Shown here: piece by piece, positions 46,201 to 55,204 of the stretch
Layout of the letters: every line of letters begins with the position of its first letter
How positions within the stretch are numbered: position 1 is the stretch's first letter
NCBI GenBank assembly: GCA_022813625.1
Contig: JAKLMB010000006.1
Location: 1 to 64,000, forward strand
Length of the DNA: 64,000 bases
Direction: 5' to 3'
Source of the DNA: Aaosphaeria pasadenensis
Lineage: Eukaryota; Ascomycota; Dothideomycetes; Pleosporales
The notes under the pieces: model-generated
Told to the model about the DNA's origin: nothing
What the model saw: the letters and a program-made list of their open reading frames with translations, nothing else
The model's database searches: none
Translations under genes and position numbers: made by a program

Positions 46201-48501
46201 ACATCGTCGTTCGGAATCGAGTATAACACGAGCCACACACGGTCGGGCGTCATGCAAAGGTGGAGCTTTAGAAACTGTAGATTTGAACCCCACCCCCTCC
46301 TCTCAACCAAGACTCGTCTGGGAAGTGTTTCGAGTAATGATGGATGTGCCCTGGCCGATACTGGCTACCAAGTCCCCTCTCAATTCGTGGCGACCGCTCC
46401 AGACCATTCACGCTGCCTTGATAGCTATCACCGTAGCTCGAACAAAGCAACGGTGCACATATTCCGCGCCGATACCTAAGATTCCGTGATTGGGTTGTTT
46501 CCTGGCAAAGGCTTGTTGCACATTTGCATGCGTCACGGCGCAGTATCCTGTTCAAACACGACCACAGCCGGGAGAATCGAGAAGACGGTCTGTTCAAATC
46601 TGTCATACCCCAAAGTCTTGCATCGGGATTCGCAACGTTCACAAATCGTAACGCTGGTCAACCCCACATCCATGCGTTCCGTCCGTCGAATGCACAGTTC
46701 ACACACGCTCTTCCTCAAGGTAAATCCACTCAACAGACCTCAATTCGAGTGAGGCCAGATACGATGGCATCGGAACATTAAATAACCAATATGAGACGAT
46801 AGCATCTTCAATTTTTGGTTTATGGCTGTGAATCATGCATCCAGAAGTGCTTTGAATAGGGCTGCGAACGTCAAGAAGTGTGACGAGCGAGACTTGGTAT
46901 GTGACTCCGCAGTGTCTCGTAGAAGCGAATGGCCTCTGTCTCCATACCCGACGTGGGGATATCGCATGTTAAGTCGACAACATGAGAGATAATAAACTCC
47001 CCCTACTATTGATCTCCAGTGTGATATGTAAGACGATTTGCTAGCAGGTCTTCATAATCCTCCAGTATTGTTGGAAAAAGAAGATGCTACCTAAGAATGT
47101 CTGAACTGTATGTCTCTCTCCGTTACAAACGCTGACGATTCCGGGTTTCCCACTTCGAGAAAACTGGATCCAAGCCATGAAAATAGGAAGCTCAACAAGC
47201 AACCTAGATACGGCTGTTCGGGGAACGCAAGTGTAACAGGGATCTGAAGATACTTTGCCTGGGGATCACTGCTTGAAAATGGCATTTGTGTTGTCTCTGA
47301 CTGGTAGTCCTTGATGGAATACGGTTGGTGTGGCGCGGTTGCCAACATCTTCTAACGTATATGCATCAAACACTTCCATTTAGTGGAAATTGTCTCCTCG
47401 AGAATGCCCAAGTGGAACAAGGGACATTTGTTGACACAGCCGTCAGTGATCCGGGTCTCCTCGTCACTCCCAGGGGTATCGCAATGAGCTCTTTGTTGAA
47501 TCAATCTCCGTTACCTTCAGCTATTCGATGTGTTGATGAGAATAGGTTAATCGAAGCATTCGTCACGTTTTCGGTGCCTCTAGATTTCGTTGTTCACGCT
47601 GTTGCGTTTTATGACGACTATGCTTCATTTGCTCGATGGAACATTGGGAAAGCGGGACAGCCCAAAGAAAAGCTATGCGCAAAGGTGTGTTCATCTGGGA
47701 GCAAAGTCACTGGCGAAATTGACGAGGTGAGATATAGGTGCGATACACCTATCAATATTGAGTGGTCAACCACTAATATAAATGTCAGGTGCAGCAGTGC
47801 GAATGCAAATGGTGTGGATAGTTGCATAGAAGAACGGTGACCTCAAGTTCGCCAACGTGGACGAAACACAGGTAAAGGGAAAGCAAGATGAGCCTGCTAT
47901 GGGCAATCCACTCAGAGTGAATATTCCACACAGAACTAAGGTTGCAGGCGATAGTTGCTCGTAACTTTGGAGGCGGGCCACAAGCACGAATGCATGGATT
48001 TTTCTGGGTTGAGAGTGGTAAGGACGTATGACATTCGAGCATTGCAGAGTCAGCTAATCTGCAACAAGTTTACCAGTCATGCCTTCTTGATTTCATTCGG
48101 GACGAAGGCACGAATGAATCATTGCAGGCAATGTGAAATCAGCTTGGCTAAAGATCAGCTTGCTGGTTGCGCAGTAGAATTCAGATTCTGTAGAAGAAAT
48201 TGCAGAATCAGCTCTTGGTGCCTATCATTGCGAAATCTATATGATGAATCTCTTTCATTTGAATTGAAACGATTGAAAATCTGAGAAATATCATCGATGC
48301 TGCCTTTGTTTCAATGAATTATTCCTCCTGCTGTTATTTCTGTGTTCATCATTGACAAAATCGTTGTGTTGCGCTTACCGCTTTGCGTTAGTCACTACTC
48401 GGTTAGGAGGATGTCACCTAAGGGAAGCGCACACTTTCAGTTTTCAACCTCTCCCGACCCCCATACTAACAACAGCACCACCTCAACCCATATCAAGCAC
48501 G
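43262..48501. other. Gene-poor spacer, 5.2 kb
   Basis: The longest empty stretch. Its left end is the promoter of the Zn2Cys6 gene, its right end that of RPL16. ORFs such as 44052-44600 (+), 46184-46489 (+) and 47325-47840 (+) lack domains, splice partners and coding bias. A short tandem (ctgccacatt, about three units) lies at 44777-44803, and TACTCCGTA at 44954 and 45460. It could hold noncoding RNA or decayed genes; nothing is demonstrable. Confidence 0.5.
47325..47840 (+). CDS. Doubtful ORF, 171 aa
   Basis: An open frame of 171 codons from MVWRGCQHLLTYM to SCIEER, the longest clean frame in the gene-poor spacer. It has several Cys in its C-terminal third (LCAKVCSSG, RYRC, RCSS) but no signal peptide, domain or clear codon bias. 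It is most likely chance or a relic. Confidence 0.15.
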   Translation: MVWRGCQHLLTYMHQTLPFSGNCLLENAQVEQGTFVDTAVSDPGLLVTPRGIAMSSLLNQSPLPSAIRCVDENRLIEAFVTFSVPLDFVVHAVAFYDDYASFARWNIGKAGQPKEKLCAKVCSSGSKVTGEIDEVRYRCDTPINIEWSTTNINVRCSSANANGVDSCIEER

Positions 48502-49593
48502 ATGTCGACCTTCGAGCCGGTCATTGTACGTGAATACTCCAAGCATGAATCCTGAGAAATCCGCCGGGCACTTGACGATGCAGTCTGTATCGTCATTTGC
48601 AGCTCCGCACAAACCTTTTCGAATTACAACATTGGAACACTTTGGCTGACATTGGGATTTGTCTGGCAGGTCATCGATGGCAAGGGTCACCTTCTTGGTC
48701 GCCTGGCCTCTACGGTCGCGAAGCAGCTGCTGAACGGACAGAAGATCGTTGTTGTGCGCTGCGAGGCACTCAACATCTCTGGCGAGTTCTTCCGAGCAAA
48801 GCGTACGTTCACCATCCCCGAGAATCGAGCACGCGTCGAGGAAGTCGAGAAAGATCAATTTTGCCCTGGGCATATTGCACTGGAGAATTTATCCTGAAGG
48901 GGAAGGTGCTGGATTGAGATGGATCACACTCGACATCCTCACGCGTGCCAGGACGAGCTTCAATTTTGTACCAACAGACACTGACAAAAATTCGATTACA
49001 GTAAAGTACCAGGCTTTCCTCCGCAAGCAGACTCGTTACAACCCCACCCGTGGAGGTAAGTAATTCGGAATTCCGCTCCGCACAAATGGAGCTCAAAAAT
49101 CATACATGGAAATTCGATAACTAACATTCGATTCTCAGGTCCCTTCCACTTCCGCGCCCCTTCCAAGATCTTCTGGCGAACCGTCCGTGGCATGATTCCC
49201 CACAAGACCGCCCGTGGTGCCGCCGCTCTTGAGCGCCTGAAGACTTTCGACGGTGTCCCACCCCCATACGACAAGAAGAAGCGCCTTGTCGTTCCCCAGG
49301 CTCTCCGTATCCTCAGGTTGAAGCCCGGCCGCAAGTACTGCACTGTTGGTCGTCTCGGCCACGAGTTCGGCTGGAAGTACCAGGATGTTGTTGCCAGGTA
49401 CGTACACACACATGTTGGATATGCAACTGGTCTTTACTAACATGGTTGATGCAGGCTCGAGGAGCGAAGGAAAGTCAAGGGTGCCGCATACTACGAGCGC
49501 AAGAAGGCTGCCCGAAGGCAGTTGAGCGAGGCCCAGAAGACCGCCAAGGTTGACGGAAAGGTCAAGCAGCAGCTTGCTGAGTACGGATACTAA
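48502..49593 (+). CDS. RPL16: 60S ribosomal protein L16 / L13a (uL13)
   Basis: Model: exons 48502-48525, 48670-48802, 49002-49055, 49139-49397 and 49455-49593 (202 aa). Introns are 144, 199, 83 and 57 nt; the many early introns are typical of fungal ribosomal protein genes. The sequence starts MSTFEPVIVIDGKGHLLGRL and continues with ASTVAKQLLNGQKIVVVRCE, the exon-spanning RAKLKYQAFLRKQTRYNPTR, FHFRAPSKIFWRTVRGMIPH and RLKTFDGVPPPYDKKKR. uL13 is a structural protein of the large subunit, located in the cytosol after nucleolar assembly. I looked for box C/D snoRNAs in introns 1 and 2, because mammalian RPL13A hosts several, and saw no perfect RTGATGA/CTGA pair. Confidence 0.97.
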
Positions 49594-50541
49594 GCGTTGT
49601 TCACTGGGGGTGAATAGAAAAGGGCGGGGTGTCCAAAGGTTGACGTGGGTCGGCGCGAATTGCATTGGTCTCATGGGATTCATTCAACCTCAATCATATA
49701 TCCGACCACCATTCGAAATGATTTCCTGGCAAAAAGATGAGCATATCGGCACACGACTGCTTCACACGTTCATGGGTCTCTTCAGGTTCGGGCAAACGTC
49801 TCTGATATTCTCTTTTTAACGGCTAGAAGAAATGAAAAAAACTCAGAGCTTGCATGGTCTTTGGTATGTAATGTCGTGATGGCGTTATAGTCTTGTCGAT
49901 TTTTAGAAATTCCAAGTGGACTTTTCCCATTCCACAACCTAACGTCTTTTTGTGTCGTCGTATGGTGGTTACCCTATCGTCATTTTCTCTGCCTTCATCA
50001 CGTGTCTGCCATTCACCCTACCAACAGTCTTGTGTTCCCCTAATCATCATCATCACCATCATCATATTATCCTCACCATCATCTCACCAGAGGGGATTTA
50101 TTCGTGAGGATGTCGGGGGGAGCCTCATCACCCTCCGACGTCCTTCCCTCTCCCCTTGGCCAATCCCGCTTGACCTCGGCTTTTCGTCATCGCTCTCCCC
50201 GCCCGCCCCTACATCCGCCAGACCTATCTCTCTCTACCCCAGGTTTTCGTTCTTGTTTCAACAACACGAACTCTTCCGTCTGTACAATTCGCATTTCTCC
50301 TGTACCAAATATTTGATTTCCTATTTTCCGCTTCTCTAAGTCGGTAGACTGTTTATTGATCGTTCATTATCTAGAAGGGTATCTATATTCCATCATATCC
50401 AAATCCCAGCATTGATTGACTTGGACTCGAACCATTGCACATCCCCCACAAATAGCTCCCCCGAGCTTTTGTCGTCACAGAGGATTGATTGAATCCATTA
50501 CATCGCGATTGTTCTCCCCTTCCCCGGCAGTTCGACGAAAG
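49594..50541. other. Spacer between RPL16 and acyl-CoA synthetase
   Basis: 948 bp. The right half is pyrimidine and CATCAT rich, as in many fungal leaders. ORF 49893-50339 is low-complexity Ser/Pro. In-frame ATG 50416 exists upstream of the next gene's chosen start. Confidence 0.5.
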
Positions 50542-52509
50542 ATGTCTCCACTAGATCGTCTCCAGAAGCTCGCGTCGCATTTCACGTCGGCCTCGCCCGT
50601 GCCAGGCGATCCAGTCGTGCAGGAGGGCGACAGCCATGAATACCACCACAGACATAATTTCCATACGTTGAGCCCCACGAGCTTTCTGCCGCGTGCTGCG
50701 GCAATTGAACCTGAGGTAAGTGAGCTGACGGTCGCAATTGCTTTCACTTTCTTTCCATCCGGTATCCAGAGCAAATATGTGAAGGATTGCGGCGCATTGG
50801 CGTGGAACACTGTCACGAATGTTCACAATTGTGCATCTCACTGACGGGAATCTGTGCAGGCTACTGCGATATACCACGTAACCGCGAACAACAAGATCCT
50901 CCGCCGCTCGTATCAAGAGACTGCCGACCGCGCGCGCGGACTCGCATACTTCCTGCGCAAGCACGGCTACAAGCGCGTCGGCATACTCAGCACCAATACG
51001 CCCGCGTTCCTCGAGTCCATCTTCGGCATCGCCGCCGCGGGCGCCGTGTCCGTCGCCGTGAACTATCGTCTCAAGACGGACGACATCTCGTATATCTTCC
51101 AGCACTCCGAGGTCGATCTCATCATTGCGGATTTCGAGTTTGAGAACCTGTTGGGGGCGTATAAAGAGGCGAGGCCGAATGTTCCCGTACTCGTTGATAC
51201 GGATACAGATGCGACGGAGGGGCAACTGTCGGGACCGTTCGACGATGCGGTGTTGGAGGGGTTGACGTATGATAGAGAGACGGGCGGGAAGGCGTGGGCA
51301 GGCTTGGAGGCGCAAGCGAAGAATGAAGAGGACGTAATTGCACTCGCGTACACGAGTGGCACGACCGCACGGCCAAAAGGTGTCGAGTATACCCATCGAG
51401 GATGCTATCTTGCGGCTGTCGGTAACGTGATCGAGTCTGGGCTCAATTATCACACCGGACGATGCGGTTATCTCTGGACGCTCCCGATGTTCCATGCCAC
51501 GGGATGGACGTTCCCTTGGGCTGTCACGGCCGTCCGTGGCACGCACTACTGTTTGCGAAAGATTGATTATCCCGAGATCTGGAGACTGTTGAAGGAGGAG
51601 AACATTACTCACTTCAATGCGGCACCAACGGTAAACACCTTACTATGCGCTGCGAAGGAGGCAGAGAAGCTCGATAGGCCTGTCCGCGTCACCGTCGCTG
51701 CTAGTCCACCGACCGCACATCTCTTCGAACAGATGACGAACCTCAACCTGCACCCCGTCCATGTGTACGGGCTGACGGAGACATACGGCCCCATCACGAA
51801 AGGATACCACATGCCCGAATGGGAAGAGGTTCCAGTGAAAGAGAAGTACGCCAAGATGGCCAGGCAAGGCCACGGCTTCGTGATGTCATTACCTGCAAGA
51901 GTTATCAAAACTGAGCAACCTGAGGGCGTCTTGATAGATGTGAAACGCGACGGCCAGGAGATTGGTGAAATCGTTTTCGAGGGCAATATTTGCGCGAAGG
52001 GATACTACAAAGACGCCGAGGCGACGCGGAAATTATGGGCTGGCGGCGTCAACCACTCTGGTGATCTTGCCGTCTGGCATCCTGATGGTGCTATCCAGAT
52101 TTTGGATCGTGCAAAGGACATCATTATCTCCGGTGAGTAGAACTGACGACCTTTCCTGTAACATATCACATACAAGCTTCTAACAATGAGCGATCTAGGT
52201 GGCGAAAACATCTCTAGCGTCGCGCTGGAGGGCATGCTTGCAACCCATCCCTCCATCCTCGAAGTCGGCGTCGTCGCCGTTCCCGACTCGCACTGGGGCG
52301 AGCGACCGAAAGCTTTCATCACGATCAAAGGAGGCGAGTCTGTGAAAGGCGAGGACGTAATCGAGTGGGCGAAGCACAAGAGCGATATCAGCAAGTTCAT
52401 GGTGCCGAGAGAGGTCGAAGTCGTCGAGGAACTTCCCAAGACGAGCACTGGAAAACTAAAGAAGAATGTATTGCGGGAATGGGCGAAGGGAAAGCGAGAT
52501 GCGAAGTAA
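50542..52509 (+). CDS. AMP-forming acyl-CoA synthetase (medium-chain-type)
   Basis: Model: exons 50542-50715, 50860-52132 and 52199-52509 (585 aa); introns 144 nt (GTAAGT..GTGCAG) and 66 nt (GTGAGT..TCTAG). The ANL superfamily motifs are intact: A3 P-loop YTSGTTARPKG (222-232), GYLWTLPMFHATGWTFPW, A5 VYGLTETYGP, A7 HSGDLAVWHPDG, A8 RAKDIIISGGENISS and A10 lysine 568 in PKTSTGKLKK. The enzyme would activate a carboxylic acid to acyl-AMP and then acyl-CoA; substrate length cannot be read. The C-terminus (KRDAK) is not a PTS1 peroxisomal signal. An in-frame upstream ATG at 50416 would add 42 residues; the MSPLDRLQKL start is preferred because the extension reads like leader. Confidence 0.93.
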
Positions 52510-52870
52510 TGTCATCATGATCCATGCGCGCTGGATCTGCTCCCTAAGCCCGGGAAGCACGTTTTTCGCATCGTACGTGTGTAATCGCAACATGTATCAG
52601 TGTAAATACCTACCTAATGTAGATATTGATAGAACAAATATGCCCAATTCACCTGTCAAGTTCTTGTGTGAGATGAAGCATGGGCTCGGTTATCTTCTCT
52701 GGTTTACAGTCTGATAAGACGATGCTTGTGTTTGACTATAGCGGAGGTGTTATCGCTTTCAGATCGAACATGGTTGACCATTGGAATCCTAGAATTTTCG
52801 ATTGATACAACGTAGGGCTAGCCACCTGCTAGCTCCATGCGTCTTCTGTACCTAAAGTATCTACTTTTAA
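52510..52870. other. 3' flank of acyl-CoA synthetase gene
   Basis: 361 bp with no gene seen; it contains the 3' UTR and leads into dispersed repeat copy C. Confidence 0.5.
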
Positions 52871-52980
52871 GAGTATACTGTAGTCAGTAAACAGTCTTAA
52901 ATCCTCGCAATGAAACCTCGCGAAGGCACTGTTGTGGGCAAACATTACTAGCCATGGGCCCGCCTCACGATGTTGACAAG
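52871..52980 (+). repeat. Dispersed repeat copy C
   Basis: The fullest copy. It joins the left block (tatactgtag.cagtaaacagtctt, shared with 6801-6853 and 55100-55130) to the right block (aaacctcgcgaaggcactgttgtgggca.., ctagccatggg, shared with 4-60 and 55140-55170). It lies in direct orientation to 55100-55204 and borders the AT-rich island. Confidence 0.7.
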
Positions 52981-53029
52981 CATCTTCTTTGCCTCAGAAG
53001 GAGAAGCGAATAGACGAGCCAAATTATAG

Positions 53030-53262
53030 CTCTGCAGTTAAATATATCTGTTAATGCAATTATAGTAAATATAAGAGGTAGTAGCTAGTAGTTACTATAT
53101 CTAATTACTATAGTAATAGGTCCTAAGCACTTAGTCTGATACTACTACCTGCTTAATCTATATATAGTAAGTCCTATATCTCTATATATTAGCTACCTAT
53201 CTTATAGCTTTAGCTTATATACTCTGTCTAGTTGTTAGTAATGCTAGTAATACATCCCCACG
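53030..53262. repeat. AT-rich, TpA-rich island (RIP-like)
   Basis: About 230 bp dominated by tata, taata, ctatat and agtagt, in sharp contrast to the GC-moderate flanks. High TpA with few CpA is the classic footprint of repeat-induced point mutation in Pezizomycotina. No ORF crosses it. Confidence 0.65.
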
Positions 53263-53409
53263 ATACGCGTCTTCGGGTACCTAGACAGAAAGGACGTCTC
53301 CATCATCAGGCACACAGACGGAACGGACGTTTTCATCGCTGGGCACTTAGATCTCCACAGACCAATGAAAAGGGCAGCAACAGGTGATCATGATCACCTA
53401 ACTAACCGA

Positions 53410-54598
53410 TTACATGGTCAACATATCCTCTTGTATGGACTGCGTATCCTCGCATACAGAATATATATCATCCTCCTCATCTGTGTCTTGAGTGTCTTCG
53501 TCTATGTCGGAGGTGTCCTCGCCTGTGGACTGGGTATCATTGTCTGTGTTGACCGACGCGACGAACCGTTTCATAACACGGAATCTCTTGCGTCTTGGCA
53601 CCCATTTGGGCAAATTCGTTGGTTCAATTGCCTTCTGTTGTCAATGAGTCTTCTTCATCTCACTTGCTATCTTCGCGAGTCCCATGAACCTGCTAATGTA
53701 TAGAACCTTCGAGAGCAGATCCATACTACCCAGGATATCCTCGTCAACAGGGATTGAATGTTCTAGCACAATGGAAGCACGATCTTCCGCCTCCTCCCTA
53801 TTGAACCTGCGGATGTCTATCTGGGATCTGTCAGGTGTAAGGATGCTCTGTTGGTGAATTAATCGAAAGGCGTCGCTCTTTGTTATTATCATGAAAAACT
53901 CGAACTCTGTCCTTGGAAACCCTTTCAGACCAGTAAAAGTGTCCATTGACGCGAACAGGCCATCATAGGAAGGAAAAACCACATTCACTTTAAGTGTCCC
54001 CCATGCGGAGAACATCCTTATAAGTGAAAAAAACAGTGGATGGGTTAGCTGTTTCGGAACAGGTATGGTGCAGGATCCATTGGCCTCTGGATGATACGCT
54101 TTCAATGTCCATAGCTAGGACATTTGATTTGCGTAAGAGTATGTGCGGGTTATACTTTCTGTCTTGGAGACAGGAAAAAGTCTTGATATCCCTTAGATTT
54201 TCATACCCAAGGTTGTGATAGAGAGCTTTTGCGATTGCTGCACGATGAGAAGCATACCAAGCACTATGCCTTTTGTGCATAATTGAGCTTGATCTGGGGT
54301 AAAATACCCAGAGGGTGTATTCCCGATCCTGGGGAGGGTATCCTACATTTAAATAGGACTGACTATCTGGTTCCATTCCTAGCTGACATAGATCCTCAGG
54401 CGTAAGTGGCGTGAGTAGCTTTGGCGGCGGTGTCGGTCTGTGCGAGTGCACACCTTTGTCCTTAACTTCGCACATAGTGAAATATCTCCCAAAGGGCGTT
54501 GCATCCTTGGCAACTTTGTAATTCCTAGACATCATATTCGTTTGAACTTTGTTCTCTGGTGCTTTATATAACCAGTAAAAAAGCCCTCTCTGATGCAA
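53410..54598 (-). pseudogene. Broken, unrecognised minus-strand gene in repeat-flanked island
   Basis: Three adjoining open frames look like one decayed or oddly spliced gene. First is 54598-53990, with YTLWVFYPRSSSIMHKRHSA and VLAMDIES. Second is a +1 frame to 53641, with IDIRRFNREEAEDRASIVLE and DILGSMDLLSKVLYISRFMG. A TGA (53641-53643) ends it, and the same frame reopens into 53613-53410 (PKWVPRRKRFRV, then acidic EDT repeats). A candidate branch site and acceptor (CAGCTAAC.. poly-T ..TTATAAG) lie near 54030-54060, so a spliced version is possible. No family recognised. Codon bias is weak. Confidence 0.4.
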
Positions 54599-54951
54599 CG
54601 ATCAAGATCCAGGAATACCAGAGATTGATACTAGCCACTCTGCTATATGTGGCTTCGACCTCTGTTGTCTATCCCAGATTGCATCGCGATAGATGCACAG
54701 CGATTGCGGGGATGTGTTGCTAACATCACTAACGACTAGATAGGGCATGTAAGCTAGAGCTGTAAGATAGCCAATGCATAGAGACATGGGACTTACTGTG
54801 TATGAGTTGGGCAGGTGGCATTGGACTGAGCGCTTGGGAGCTATTGCTAAGCCATTGGATGCAGTGACTGCCCGCTGCCACCTCTTGTATTCACCGCAAT
54901 TGCATTGACAGATATGTTCAACTGCAGAGCCATAATTTGGCTCGTCTATTC

Positions 54952-54977
54952 GCTTCTTCTTCTTCTTCTTCTTTTTT
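54952..54977. repeat. Microsatellite (CTT)8
   Basis: About eight CTT units plus poly-T; reads as Lys codons on the minus strand. Confidence 0.85.
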
Positions 54978-55040
54978 ACTGGTTCTGACAGGGCAGGCTC
55001 CTTCTCGGGTTGACCCTTGTCATTCTGAAGTGGCCATCTA

Positions 55041-55084
55041 AGAGTGCACTGTGGCCAATTGAGCGTCTTAACGCCTCGCAAACG
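55041..55084 (+). repeat. Dispersed repeat copy D1 (left block only)
   Basis: gcactgtggccaattgag.. then cttaacgcctcgcaaacg parallels the left block of the next copy at 55100, so two left blocks sit in tandem. Confidence 0.5.
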
Positions 55085-55099
55085 TACGATTAGTATCAG

Positions 55100-55204
55100 A
55101 GCATACTGTAGCCAATTAACAGCCTTGAAACGCGGATGAACGGTTGTGAGCATAAAATCCTAGCCATGGACAAGCACGAAGTGCCAACCCTCTATATAAA
55201 CAGG
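55100..55204 (+). repeat. Dispersed repeat copy D2
   Basis: The left block (gcatactgtagccaattaac) and right block (ggttgtgagcataaaatcctagccatgg.., gtgccaaccctct) match copies C and A respectively. Direct orientation relative to copy C. Confidence 0.7.

Larger units (their letters stand above)
54602..55153 (-). pseudogene. Unrecognised ORF overlapping the repeat, with poly-Lys run
   Basis: 183 codons, starting inside dispersed repeat copy D. A CTT triplet tract codes a run of Lys (about 65-73), followed by a Cys cluster (HICQCNCGEYKRW). It lies head-to-tail just upstream of the broken gene, and may be its 5' exon or an unrelated relic. Because its first 40 codons are repeat sequence, the start is unlikely to be real. 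Confidence 0.3.

Noticed and set aside
48526..49001. Possible snoRNAs in RPL16 introns 1 and 2
   Set aside because: CTGA D-box-like strings exist, but no convincing RTGATGA C box or terminal stem was seen.
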